A stretch of 10,094 bases of DNA from CALAZP01 sp964410725 (GTDB lineage Bacteria; Bacteroidota; Bacteroidia; Chitinophagales; Saprospiraceae), in NCBI GenBank assembly GCA_964410725.1, contig CAYPID010000059.1:1-10094 (forward strand), written 5' to 3'. The first letter of the stretch is position 1; the number at the start of each line of letters is the position of its first letter. A program made the position numbers and the translations under genes. Positions 1-8,050 of the stretch are shown in pieces. Under the pieces are notes generated by a model. It was not told the origin of the DNA. It worked only from the letters and a program-made list of their open reading frames with translations, and ran no database searches.

Positions 1-28
1 AAAGAACAACATTTCGATAATGGCATAA

Positions 29-367
29 TTAAGCAGAGAATGAAGTGCCGCACCCACAAGTATCACTCGCATTGGGATTGTTAAAAGAAAATCCTCTATT
101 ATTCAAACCATCTACCCAATCGATTTCCATACCTACTAAGTAAAGGGCGTGCGCTTTTTCCAAAAAAATCTTTACTCCCCCAATTTCAAATATTTGGTCG
201 TTATCTTTTGGTAAATCAAAACCCAATATGTAAGAAAAACCAGAACATCCACCTCCTTTTACACCAACCCTAAGACCGTGTTCTTCAGTTATGTTCTGAT
301 CCTCCTTAATTTTCTTTAACTGCACTAAAGCACTTTCTGTCAGTTTAATCGGCGTTTCTATCTTCAT
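29..367 (-). CDS. A-type iron-sulfur carrier protein (HesB/IscA/SufA/ErpA family)
   Basis: This 112-residue protein belongs to the A-type carriers, which accept an iron-sulfur cluster from a scaffold and pass it to apo-enzymes in the cytoplasm. The family signature is complete: Cys41 lies in a GGGCSGFSY motif, and the C-terminal pair Cys104 and Cys106 lies in CGCGTSF, giving the three cluster-binding cysteines. Length is normal for the family (about 105-120). The ATG at 367 starts directly at the family's typical N-terminal region (LTESALVQLKKI at residues 9-20). The gene is divergent from the membrane-protein gene at 491. No other suf or isc gene is visible, so I cannot say whether it is SufA, IscA or ErpA. 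The family call is secure; the specific symbol is not. Confidence 0.96.
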   Translation of the reverse strand: MKIETPIKLTESALVQLKKIKEDQNITEEHGLRVGVKGGGCSGFSYILGFDLPKDNDQIFEIGGVKIFLEKAHALYLVGMEIDWVDGLNNRGFSFNNPNASDTCGCGTSFSA

Positions 368-435
368 ATGGTTTTTTACTTTTATGTATTAAAACATATC
401 TCCAAAATAAAAAAAATAACATTTTTTATCTCCTC

Positions 436-468
436 TTGGTTGGTAATTTCCCTTTTTAATTACATTTA
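436..468 (+). promoter_or_regulatory. candidate Bacteroidota-type promoter for the 491-3703 gene run
   Basis: TTG at 436-438 (repeated at 440-442 within TTGGTTGG) is followed after 22 (or 18) bases by TACATTTA at 461-468. That differs from the Bacteroidota -7 consensus TAnnTTTG only at the last base. Transcription would begin near 475, about 16 bases before the ATG at 491. The whole 368-490 interval is AT-rich and separates two divergent genes, so it must hold promoters if the 491 start is right. For the minus-strand carrier gene I see only a weak match (TTATTTTG on the minus strand, 403-410). This is a motif match only. Confidence 0.3.
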
Positions 469-490
469 TAAAGATTACAACTATAATATT

Positions 491-1021
491 ATGTCCACTT
501 TTTTGCAATTGTTAATGACCATCATTCCAGCAGTTTTGGTTTTAATAGCTACCTATTTCATTTTGAATAGGTTATTGAAACGAGAGCAAGAAGAAAAATG
601 GCTCAAAATTCAACGCAAAAGAGGAGAAAAATGGGAACAAGCTCAGCTATCTGCTGCTGAGAGAATGGTATTATTTTGTGAGCGAATCTATCCAGATCAT
701 CTGTTGACACGGTTAAACCCTGGCGGGAAAAAAGCGAAATTTTTCCATCTGGAACTACTCTTAGCCATTCAACAAGAATTTGATCATAACGTCACGCAAC
801 AAATTTACCTTTCTGATGCCCTTTGGAAAATAATTAATCTCGCCAAACAAGAAATAATAGAGATCATAAGTATAGCTTTTGAAAAAGTAGATAAGGATGC
901 CGATGCCATTCATTTGGCACATACCATTCAGGGATTATACGGTCAGCTTGAAAAATCTGCTATACCAGTGGCAATTAACGCCATTAAAAAGGAGATGAAA
1001 GGGCTTTTTGAATCTAAATAA
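491..1021 (+). CDS. membrane-anchored protein of unknown function, DUF7935-like
   Basis: This is a 176-residue protein of unknown function. One hydrophobic helix at about residues 5-26 should anchor it in the inner membrane. It is followed by a basic, charged and probably helical stretch (about 29-57) and then a soluble helical domain. The pattern of ER(I/M)xPxxLxxRLNPG around residues 64-78, QEFDHNVTQQIYLS at 95-108 and a following LAKQEIIEII helix resembles, from memory, the Bacteroidota family DUF7935. I see no catalytic motif. The frame stays open upstream to an ATG at 368, but that extension abuts the divergent gene and is low-complexity AT-rich DNA. I therefore prefer the ATG at 491, which places the membrane helix at the N-terminus. 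Six bases separate its stop from the aminotransferase start, so the two are probably co-transcribed. Confidence 0.8.
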   Translation: MSTFLQLLMTIIPAVLVLIATYFILNRLLKREQEEKWLKIQRKRGEKWEQAQLSAAERMVLFCERIYPDHLLTRLNPGGKKAKFFHLELLLAIQQEFDHNVTQQIYLSDALWKIINLAKQEIIEIISIAFEKVDKDADAIHLAHTIQGLYGQLEKSAIPVAINAIKKEMKGLFESK

Positions 1022-1027
1022 AACGAT

Positions 1028-2317
1028 ATGAACAATAGAAGACAATTTATCAATAAATCATTGGGTATTGCTTCGGCTATGGGCACAGCTGGATTTTGGA
1101 ATACCTTAAAAGGTCAATCGCTTCAAGACGAATTAAAATCTAAAGCACATTTATCAGCTGGCGAATTGGCTACGGACGAAACTTTTTGGTATCAAATTCA
1201 ACAATCCTATACGGTTTCACCAACCATCATGAATTTGAATAATGGGGGTGTTTGCCCCCAACCTAGAGTAGTTCAAGAAGCAGTAGAAAGATACAATAGA
1301 TTGTCCAATGAAGCGCCCTCTCATTTCATGTGGCATATCCTAGACAGAGGTAGGGAACCACTTAGAAGGAACCTCGCTAATTTAGCTGGGTGTGATGCAG
1401 AAGAAATTGCAATCAATAGGAATTCTTCAGAAGCCCTGGAAACTATAATTTTTGGTTTACCCCTTGAGGCTGGAGATGAAGTAGTTTTAACCAAACAGGA
1501 TTATCCCAATATGATAAATGCCTGGAAACAAAGGGAGCAAAGAGATGGAATCGTGCTGAAATGGTTAGATTTTCAATTTCCAATAGAGGATAAAACCTCT
1601 ATTGTTGATGCTTTTGTAAATGTTTTTACTAGTCAAACTAAATTAGTGCATATCACGCATATCATTAATTGGTGTGGCCAAATACTTCCTGTTCGGGAAA
1701 TTGCCAATGAGGCAAAAGAAAGAGGAATTGAAGTATTGGTAGATGCGGCTCATACTTTCGCCCATTTAAATTATAAAATCCCAGATCTAAATGCCGATTA
1801 TTTTGGAACTAGTTTGCACAAATGGCTATGCGCTCCCTTTGGTAGTGGCATGCTATGGGTGAAAAGAGAAAAAATCAAAAAGATATATCCATTATTTGCT
1901 GCTCCAGATCCTTACAGTGAGGATATTCGAAAGTTTGAACATTTAGGAACCCGCTCTTTTGCAATTGAACAAGCGATTGGACAGGCTATTAATTTTCACC
2001 ATCTAATTGGAACGGAGCGTAAAACTGCTCGGTTGCAATATCTTAAAAATTATTGGGTCCAAAAGGCCCAGAATATTTCAGGATTTAAGTGCCATACTTC
2101 CTTGGATCCCTCGTTTGGATGCGCTATTGCTTTATTTTCTATGGAGGGTATGACGCCAGGTGAGATAGCTGGGCAGTTGTTTAATCAGCATAAGATTCAC
2201 ACGGTAGCCATCAATTGGGAAAATATTCATGGTGTTCGGGTGACGCCAAATGTATATACCACCACAGCAGATTTGGATATTTTTGTAGAAGCTATAGGTC
2301 AATTAAAAAAAGCATAA
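1028..2317 (+). CDS. class-V PLP-dependent aminotransferase, isopenicillin N epimerase-like, with Tat-like leader
   Basis: This 429-residue fold-type I PLP enzyme belongs to the aminotransferase class V group, which includes cysteine desulfurases and isopenicillin N epimerase-like proteins. Visible landmarks are the NNGGVCP substrate loop (71-77), the cofactor phosphate-binding region NRNSSEAL (130-137), Asp239 in VDAAHTFAH (pairs with the pyridine nitrogen), Lys265 in SLHKWL (forms the Schiff base), a GTR at 307-309 and Arg404 in VRVTPN (likely binds the substrate carboxylate). The N-terminus reads NRRQFINKS followed by a short apolar stretch, which looks like a twin-arginine export signal, so the enzyme may act in the periplasm. 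The substrate cannot be read from sequence; a desulfurase role is less likely because the typical catalytic Cys loop was not recognised. The peptidase gene starts 3 bases after its stop, implying tight co-expression. Confidence 0.9.
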   Translation: MNNRRQFINKSLGIASAMGTAGFWNTLKGQSLQDELKSKAHLSAGELATDETFWYQIQQSYTVSPTIMNLNNGGVCPQPRVVQEAVERYNRLSNEAPSHFMWHILDRGREPLRRNLANLAGCDAEEIAINRNSSEALETIIFGLPLEAGDEVVLTKQDYPNMINAWKQREQRDGIVLKWLDFQFPIEDKTSIVDAFVNVFTSQTKLVHITHIINWCGQILPVREIANEAKERGIEVLVDAAHTFAHLNYKIPDLNADYFGTSLHKWLCAPFGSGMLWVKREKIKKIYPLFAAPDPYSEDIRKFEHLGTRSFAIEQAIGQAINFHHLIGTERKTARLQYLKNYWVQKAQNISGFKCHTSLDPSFGCAIALFSMEGMTPGEIAGQLFNQHKIHTVAINWENIHGVRVTPNVYTTTADLDIFVEAIGQLKKA

Positions 2318-2320
2318 CTG

Positions 2321-3703
2321 ATGTTTGATTATAAAAATAGAAGAGACAGACTGATAGAGAAAATAGGAACCGGAATGGTTCTCTTGGTTGGAAATGGGGA
2401 GAGCCCTATGAATTATAAGGACAATCCATACCCATTTAGACAGGACAGTAATTTTCTTTATTTTATTGGGATAGACCGTCCGGATTTGGTGGCAATTATA
2501 GACTGTGAAAGTGGCCTGACGACATTGTTTGGCAATGAAAGGACTGTAGAGGAGGAGGTGTGGATGGGTAAGACTAATTCTTTGCACGATTTGGCATTAG
2601 GGCATCAAATTGATAGGGTACAACCTCTGGGACAATTATCGGGTTATATTGGAAAATATTCCAAGCAGAATTTCCATTATCCTCCTCCTTATCGAGTGGA
2701 AAACGCAGAAAAAATAGCTGACCTTTTAGGAATTAGTTTGCAGGAAGTTAAAAATAGTCCTTCCAAAAAATTAATTGAGGGAATTGTAAGTTTGAGGTCC
2801 TACAAAGAACCTGCCGAACTCAGGGAAATGGAAATCGCGGTTAATATTTCGGGACAGATGCACGCTCGTGCCATGCAGATGGCTGTGCCCGATCGGACTG
2901 AGGGATATTTAAAGGGTTTGGTTCAAGCCATAGCTGTTGAAAAGGGACAAGGATTGTCTTACCCTGCCATCATTACCGTTAATGGCCAGTATTTGCATAT
3001 CCATGAGCATGGCAATTTGTTACAAGAGGGGAAATTGTTATTGGGGGATTTCGGTGCGTGTTCCCCTCAATGGTACGCAGGGGATATCACCAGGACTTTC
3101 CCGACAGCTAAAAGATTTAGTCCCCAGCAAAAAGCCATATACGAAATTGTTCTTTCTGCTCTTAATAGTGCAATTGCATCGATACGCCCAGGAATTACTT
3201 ATCGCAATATTCATTGGCAAGCAGCAAGGATTATTTTTGAAGGTTTAAAGGCGCTAGGAATTACTAAAGGAGATGTAGATGAAGCTGTACACGAAGGAGC
3301 ACATGCCTTGTTTTTTCCACATGGGTTAGGCCACATGATTGGATTAGATGTGCACGATATGGAGGACTTGGGTGAGGATTATATAGGATATGATGAAGAG
3401 ACTAAAAGAAGTTCTCAATTTGGATTAAGGTCATTAAGATTGGGAAAGAAATTAGAAAAGGGGTTCACCTTAACCGTAGAACCTGGTATTTATTTTATTC
3501 CCTCGCTGATAGAAAGCTGGTCTGCTCAAAATCTTTTTACCGATTTTATAAATTATGGTGCATTGCAACACTATTTAGATTTTGGAGGGGTACGAATTGA
3601 GGATAACGTTTTAGTAACCGAAACCGGGGTAATGGTATTGGGGCAACCCATCCCCAAAAGTGTAGAGGAAGTAGAATCACTTCGTTCAATGAGCCGCTTT
3701 TAG
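2321..3703 (+). CDS. Xaa-Pro aminopeptidase, M24B family (PepP-like)
   Basis: This 460-residue metallopeptidase should remove N-terminal residues that precede proline. The N-terminal creatinase-like (AMP_N) domain spans about residues 1-150, including RQDSNFLYFIG (40-50), and the pita-bread catalytic domain about 160-435. All five metal ligands can be placed by comparison with E. coli PepP: Asp243, Asp254 (in AGDITRTFP), His338 (HGLGH), Glu387 (VEPGIYF) and Glu427 (GGVRIEDN). The helper histidines are His334 and His345. A short insertion around 348-378 follows GLDVHD; I recall it in the longer PepP proteins of Bacteroidota. There is no signal peptide, so it is probably cytoplasmic. The start is 3 bases after the aminotransferase stop. 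Its last 18 bases overlap the end of the convergent glycosyltransferase gene. Confidence 0.95.
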   Translation: MFDYKNRRDRLIEKIGTGMVLLVGNGESPMNYKDNPYPFRQDSNFLYFIGIDRPDLVAIIDCESGLTTLFGNERTVEEEVWMGKTNSLHDLALGHQIDRVQPLGQLSGYIGKYSKQNFHYPPPYRVENAEKIADLLGISLQEVKNSPSKKLIEGIVSLRSYKEPAELREMEIAVNISGQMHARAMQMAVPDRTEGYLKGLVQAIAVEKGQGLSYPAIITVNGQYLHIHEHGNLLQEGKLLLGDFGACSPQWYAGDITRTFPTAKRFSPQQKAIYEIVLSALNSAIASIRPGITYRNIHWQAARIIFEGLKALGITKGDVDEAVHEGAHALFFPHGLGHMIGLDVHDMEDLGEDYIGYDEETKRSSQFGLRSLRLGKKLEKGFTLTVEPGIYFIPSLIESWSAQNLFTDFINYGALQHYLDFGGVRIEDNVLVTETGVMVLGQPIPKSVEEVESLRSMSRF

Positions 3704-5317
3704 AGGCTGTTTTAAAAGAAGGGAAAATCCATTTTTTCTTTCCTGGACTTGAAATTCTGGAGGTAGTGTCTTTTCTTTAATGGTTTTGGTTAAAATGTAG
3801 ACAGGAAGATCGGGATTCCCAAAGAGCAAAGAATCAACTGAATAAAAGGTTGGATTAGCTAATGGTTTTTTGCCTGTATAAAAAAGATGAGCGTAGGTTT
3901 TGTAACCGACTGGAGCTACATAAACTTCCCTATTGGCTAAAGTTTGGTAAAATCCAACCGCAGCCCCTTGAGAATAGGCCTCAATTTTTCCAATAAAAAA
4001 TATGATGGTTGAAAAGGTGAATAAAGCCGTACCGGCAAAAAGGACAATAATTCTATTGATAAAGGATTGTTTGCTGCGAAGAAAATAAATAATTAAGGAT
4101 AGCAGCAATAGTCCGGGTAAAATTTCAATCCCTGTCCAATCAACATCCGCTTGCAAATTAGCTTGAGCAAAGGGATCCTTGAATTGTGTAATCAACCAAG
4201 AAGGGTCTTTCAAAAGAAAAGGCAAAGCAATAATAACCACAACGTATAACATTCCCACTAACAGCAAAGGTAAGTTGGTCTTCCAAGTTGGATTCGAATG
4301 ACTTTTCCAAAATTGGTAAATCGACAAACTAGCCAAAAAGGTGATGGGGAAATAATTCAATGAAGAATAATGTACTATTTTGGATTGGACGATTGAAAAT
4401 AAAATGAGTACCACCCAAAACAAAATCTTATTCCATCTCGTGAAGGTTTCTATTTCAGATAGGTCTTTCCCATTGGTCACCCTCGTCAATTGTTTGAGTG
4501 CAAATAATGAAGCTGGAAAACAACCAATCAAAAGGACCACAAAATGATAGCCTAGGAAACCTTTATGACCCGCATCTGGGGTACTGAAAAGTTTGTATTG
4601 GTATTTGGTGAATTCCAACATAAAGGCTGGGCCATTCTTAAGGGTTTCCGCGCCAAACCAAAGACTAGTCACCAATAGTGCAATGAACAGGTAATACAGC
4701 AAACCGGTAAAAGGAATGAACCATTTGAATTTTTGAAATAACCAGTAAATGAATAATACCAATCCTATTACAATTAGGGCGACCGGTCCTTTACTGAGAA
4801 TAGCCAGCCCAGTTAAAATTCCTGCCCAGGTTAATGATGGCAGTTTTTTTGATTGTTGAGCTGCGGCAAACAAAAAGATTAGGGAAGTAAAAATAAAAAA
4901 GTTGAATACAGGATCAATGATTCCAGATTTGAAATACAAAAAGGGAAGGACTGAGCCAAAATAAGTTAAGGACCAGATCCATCCAAAGTCCCGACCGACC
5001 ATTTTGTTGCCAACTTTATAGAGCATTAAAAGGGTTAACACTCCAAAAACAGCATTTGGGAATCTGGCCGCATAGGCTCCAATCCCGAATAATTTCATGG
5101 CCAATACCTGCAACCAAAAGAAAAGGGGAGGCTTTTGAAAAAAGGGTTGAAAGTCAATATGTACCCTTAAATAATCTTGTAGAATAATCATTTCCCTACT
5201 GATTTCAGCAAAATTAATTTCATCCCAATCGAATAAATGGACACCTCCAAGAAAAGGAAAGAAAAATAAGCTGGAAAGGAAGATGATGATTAAGGGTATA
5301 TATTTTTGTATTTTCAT
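3686..5317 (-). CDS. GT39/ArnT-like integral membrane glycosyltransferase
   Basis: This 543-residue polytopic membrane protein resembles the GT-C transferases of the ArnT/PMT (GT39) group, which move a sugar from a polyprenyl-phosphate donor onto lipid A, other glycans or proteins on the outer face of the inner membrane. After a first membrane helix (about 6-24) comes the hallmark acidic loop FDWDE (29-33) followed by AEISREM. KPPLFFW (62-68), ARFPN (84-88), an Asp at 135 and SKGPVAL (175-181) match the family pattern, and SKIVHYSSLNYFP (312-324) resembles the ArnT SKxxxYxxPxxP region. I count about 10-13 hydrophobic segments up to residue 442, then a soluble C-terminal domain of about 100 residues. 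It is the last gene of a four-gene run, 10 bases after the pseudouridine synthase. The acceptor is unknown. Confidence 0.88.
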   Translation of the reverse strand: MKIQKYIPLIIIFLSSLFFFPFLGGVHLFDWDEINFAEISREMIILQDYLRVHIDFQPFFQKPPLFFWLQVLAMKLFGIGAYAARFPNAVFGVLTLLMLYKVGNKMVGRDFGWIWSLTYFGSVLPFLYFKSGIIDPVFNFFIFTSLIFLFAAAQQSKKLPSLTWAGILTGLAILSKGPVALIVIGLVLFIYWLFQKFKWFIPFTGLLYYLFIALLVTSLWFGAETLKNGPAFMLEFTKYQYKLFSTPDAGHKGFLGYHFVVLLIGCFPASLFALKQLTRVTNGKDLSEIETFTRWNKILFWVVLILFSIVQSKIVHYSSLNYFPITFLASLSIYQFWKSHSNPTWKTNLPLLLVGMLYVVVIIALPFLLKDPSWLITQFKDPFAQANLQADVDWTGIEILPGLLLLSLIIYFLRSKQSFINRIIVLFAGTALFTFSTIIFFIGKIEAYSQGAAVGFYQTLANREVYVAPVGYKTYAHLFYTGKKPLANPTFYSVDSLLFGNPDLPVYILTKTIKEKTLPPEFQVQERKNGFSLLLKQPLKAAH

Positions 5318-5327
5318 CGGTATTGAT

Positions 5328-6065
5328 TTATATCGAATCCCATTTTCGAAGTTGATTTAGAACAGCCCTAAGATCTTTAGGTGGAGGGGCATGAAAATTC
5401 ATAGTCGACTCGTTTTCAGGATGTTTTAGGCTAAGGTATTCAGCGTGTAGGGTTAATCGATTAATCAATGGTTTTTCTTCTTCCCCCTTTTTTTGACTGT
5501 ATTTTCTGCCTTTTAAAGAAGATAGGTGAAAAGATTCTGTATTACCGTATATGGGGTCCACCATTAATGGATGCCCAATGGCTTTCAGGTGGACTCGGAT
5601 TTGATGGGTTCTTCCGCTGAGAGGGGTTGCTTTTAATAGGGTATAATGTCTAAAACCTTCCATCACTTCGAAAGTAGTTTTGGAAGGTTTGCCTTTATTA
5701 ACGGTAATCATAGTTCCAAGTTTATTTGGATGTTCCTTGATTCCCAAGGATACTTCAATTAGTTCTTCTCCGGAAACGGTCCCATTTACCAAAGCCCAAT
5801 ATTCTTTTATTACTGTTCGGTTTTGAAATTGCTCATTGAGTCGTTGATGTGCAGTTTCATTTTTTGCGAAGCATAAGACCCCACTGGTATCTTTATCTAA
5901 TCGATGGACCACCCATAATTCAATCCCTAAGCTTTGACTGGTCGCCTGCCAAGCATTGGGCTTGTCCGGTGTATACCGATCCGGTATGGACAAAAGTCCA
6001 GCGGTTTTGTTAATGACCACTATGTCTTCATCTTGATAGATGATTTCAATTTGGGGTTTATTCAT
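5328..6065 (-). CDS. RluA-family RNA pseudouridine synthase
   Basis: This 245-residue enzyme converts specific uridines in rRNA or tRNA to pseudouridine. The catalytic motif HRLDKDTSG sits at 54-62, with Asp57 as the expected nucleophile. The second family motif GRTHQIRVHL (151-160) is followed by GHPLMVDPIYG (164-174), and the C-terminal LHAEYLSLKHP (206-216) is also typical. There is no N-terminal S4 RNA-binding domain, unlike RluC and RluD, so it is closer in architecture to RluA or TruC; the target base cannot be assigned. Its ATG overlaps the stop of the upstream family-2 glycosyltransferase as ATGA (6062-6065), which suggests translational coupling. Confidence 0.95.
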   Translation of the reverse strand: MNKPQIEIIYQDEDIVVINKTAGLLSIPDRYTPDKPNAWQATSQSLGIELWVVHRLDKDTSGVLCFAKNETAHQRLNEQFQNRTVIKEYWALVNGTVSGEELIEVSLGIKEHPNKLGTMITVNKGKPSKTTFEVMEGFRHYTLLKATPLSGRTHQIRVHLKAIGHPLMVDPIYGNTESFHLSSLKGRKYSQKKGEEEKPLINRLTLHAEYLSLKHPENESTMNFHAPPPKDLRAVLNQLRKWDSI

Positions 6066-7099
6066 AATAGTTGGCTAAATTTTTTTTTCCTAAGCAGATA
6101 AAATTGCCACACGATACTTTTTTTGAGGTATCCCTGATCAGTAGTTGAGGGACCAATAACTTGTTTGCTGACTAGCTCATTAGTCCTTTTTCTGGTTCTT
6201 ATGTGATGAGGGAGGTGCATAAAGAAATGCCAATGGGCATGAATGATGGCTAAAATACCCTTGAAATTGGATTGAAAAAGGAAGAGTACTCCAGCCGCCC
6301 CATCTAATAGAAGCCTAGCGAAAATTTTAGGAATTAAAACACTACTTTTTTCATTTTTAAATAAAGTAGCCAGGGTATTTCTGAAGTTTAAGTAGGTTTT
6401 AAATGGAGAACTGTAGGCTAGAGTTCCGCCCCCTACGTGATATACCGCAACTTTTGGATAGCTGAAAATTTGGTATCCGGCTCTTTTTAATCTCCAACAT
6501 AAATCTATTTCTTCAGCATGAGCAAAATAAGTGCCATCGAAACCCCCAAAAGCTTTAAATAAATCAGCTTTTATAAAAAAGGCAGCCCCGCTGGCCCAGA
6601 ATATGGGTTCATTTTGATTGTATTGACCTTCATCCTTTTCAGTACTATCAAAGATTCTTCCTTTACAAAAGGGATATCCCAATACATCTAGATGTCCTCC
6701 TGCTGCCCCAGCGTATTCAAAACTGTCAGGTTGCTGGAAACTGAGTATTTTAGGCTGGCAGGCGGCCACAAGAGGATGGGCTTCTAAAAATTCAATGATT
6801 TCTGGAAATGAATTAACGTCAGCTTGAATGTCTGAATTTAATAAGACAAAGTGGGTGGCATTTATTTGTTGTAAGCCTTTATTATAACCTTCGGCAAACC
6901 CATAGTTTTTGGGCAATTCAATACAAGTTACAGTGGGGTAGTGCGTTTTCAAAAAATCTACCGAGTCATCTGAACTGGCGTTGTCAATTACATAAATTGG
7001 CCAACCTATAGTTTCGTTGGTGGACACTAACTGTGGCAAAAATTGTTGGAGTTGGTGTTGGGTATTATAATTAAGTATGACTATTGCAGCTCGATTCAT
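6062..7099 (-). CDS. family 2 glycosyltransferase (rhamnosyltransferase-like)
   Basis: This 345-residue protein carries a GT-A fold glycosyltransferase domain over about residues 3-245. Visible motifs are the N-terminal AIVILNYN strand (5-12), VIDNASSDDS (37-46) for nucleotide-sugar binding, KNYGFAEGYNKG (64-75), the metal-binding NSD in LLNSDIQ (86-92), the acceptor-side GAAFFIK (171-177) and HAEEIDLCWRLKRAGY (194-209), which holds the probable catalytic acid region. This pattern is shared with WbbL-like rhamnosyltransferases of surface polysaccharides, though the actual sugar and acceptor cannot be read. The C-terminal part (about 255-300) is apolar in places and may associate with the membrane. 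It overlaps ribF upstream and the pseudouridine synthase downstream by 4 bases each. Its coding strand contains a run of nine A about nine codons before the stop (6080-6088). Confidence 0.93.
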   Translation of the reverse strand: MNRAAIVILNYNTQHQLQQFLPQLVSTNETIGWPIYVIDNASSDDSVDFLKTHYPTVTCIELPKNYGFAEGYNKGLQQINATHFVLLNSDIQADVNSFPEIIEFLEAHPLVAACQPKILSFQQPDSFEYAGAAGGHLDVLGYPFCKGRIFDSTEKDEGQYNQNEPIFWASGAAFFIKADLFKAFGGFDGTYFAHAEEIDLCWRLKRAGYQIFSYPKVAVYHVGGGTLAYSSPFKTYLNFRNTLATLFKNEKSSVLIPKIFARLLLDGAAGVLFLFQSNFKGILAIIHAHWHFFMHLPHHIRTRKRTNELVSKQVIGPSTTDQGYLKKSIVWQFYLLRKKKFSQLL

Positions 7100-8043
7100 A
7101 AGGGATTTGAATTTTGATTAGAGAGAATTTTTTCTGCTGCTTTTTGGTCTAGTTGCAATTGAGCTTGCAAGTCAGACAATTCATCAAATTGCTGGTCTTC
7201 CCTGATATAATCCTTTAACAAGAGCGTAATGGATTGGTCGTAAATATTTTGTGAAAAATTAAAAATATGGACTTCAATACTCAAGGTCTCTGCCTGAGCA
7301 ATACTTGGTCTGTGACCTATGTAAAGCATCCCATTATAAAGATTATTACCGATTAAAATTTTAACCGCATAAATTCCAATTTTTGGAAGTATTTTTTTGT
7401 TATCAAGTAATTGCAAATTTGCTGTGGGAAAACCTAGATCTCTTCCAAGTTTCTGGCCATGTATGACTTGACCGGTTATTGAAAATGGATAGCCTAACAT
7501 ACTATTAGCCTTGTGTATATTTCCTGATTGAAGGGCTTTGCGAATTTGGGTAGAACTGATGACTTGGTTATCTATTTCCTGTGCCTGGGTCTCAATGATT
7601 TCAAATCCCCACTGAAGCCCTAATTCTTTTAACAAGGCAACATTGCCTTGTTGATTTTTACCGAAACGGTGATCATAACCAATAATGATAACCTTGGGAT
7701 GGAAAAATTGAACCAGAAACTTTTCTACATAATCTTCTGCAGTTTGGTCGGCAAATTCTCGATCGAAGTGGACAATGACCAGATGGTCCAAACCAGCTTG
7801 TCGAAGAAGATTTACTTTTTCTTCCTCTGAAGTAATCAGTCTTAGAGATTGATCGTTTATTAACACCTCTCTAGGATGGGGTTGAAAAGTAACCAAACAA
7901 GTTTGTAGTTGGTGTTTTTCGGCAGTGTAGACCATTTTACGCAGAATTTCTGCGTGTCCCAAATGCACCCCATCAAAGGAACCTATGGTGAGCACGGTAT
8001 CTTGTAAAACCTCGTATTGGTTGGGGTAATAGTGAATTTTCAT
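7096..8043 (-). CDS. ribF: bifunctional riboflavin kinase / FAD synthetase
   Basis: RibF phosphorylates riboflavin to FMN and adenylates FMN to FAD in the cytoplasm. The N-terminal FAD synthetase domain shows TIGSFDGVHLGH (19-30), containing the nucleotidyltransferase HxGH-type motif, and ISSTQIRKAL (162-171). The C-terminal flavokinase domain shows GRDLGFPTANL (200-210) with the PTAN ATP/metal motif, and Glu257 in SIEVHIFNF as the likely catalytic base. Length is 315 residues, normal for bacterial RibF. I chose the ATG at 8043 because MKIHYY fits the usual RibF N-terminus; the frame could extend to a TTG at 8064, adding seven unremarkable residues. It appears to be the first gene of the run ribF, GT2, rluA-like, GT39, and is divergent from mrp. 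Confidence 0.96.
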   Translation of the reverse strand: MKIHYYPNQYEVLQDTVLTIGSFDGVHLGHAEILRKMVYTAEKHQLQTCLVTFQPHPREVLINDQSLRLITSEEEKVNLLRQAGLDHLVIVHFDREFADQTAEDYVEKFLVQFFHPKVIIIGYDHRFGKNQQGNVALLKELGLQWGFEIIETQAQEIDNQVISSTQIRKALQSGNIHKANSMLGYPFSITGQVIHGQKLGRDLGFPTANLQLLDNKKILPKIGIYAVKILIGNNLYNGMLYIGHRPSIAQAETLSIEVHIFNFSQNIYDQSITLLLKDYIREDQQFDELSDLQAQLQLDQKAAEKILSNQNSNPL

Positions 8044-8050
8044 GATGGCA

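Noticed and set aside
1..28. Sequence beyond the carrier gene's stop at the left edge
   Set aside because: Only 28 bases are available; no hairpin or T-run is visible and no reading frame can be judged.
368..490. N-terminal extension of the DUF7935-like protein to an ATG at 368
   Set aside because: This ATG directly abuts the divergent carrier gene's start (CATATG), leaving no promoter space. The extra 41 residues look like translated AT-rich DNA, and starting at 491 puts the membrane helix at the N-terminus as expected.
2303..2587. Open frame on the minus strand opposite the aminotransferase/aminopeptidase junction
   Set aside because: It lies wholly antisense to well-supported genes and its translation has no recognisable domain.
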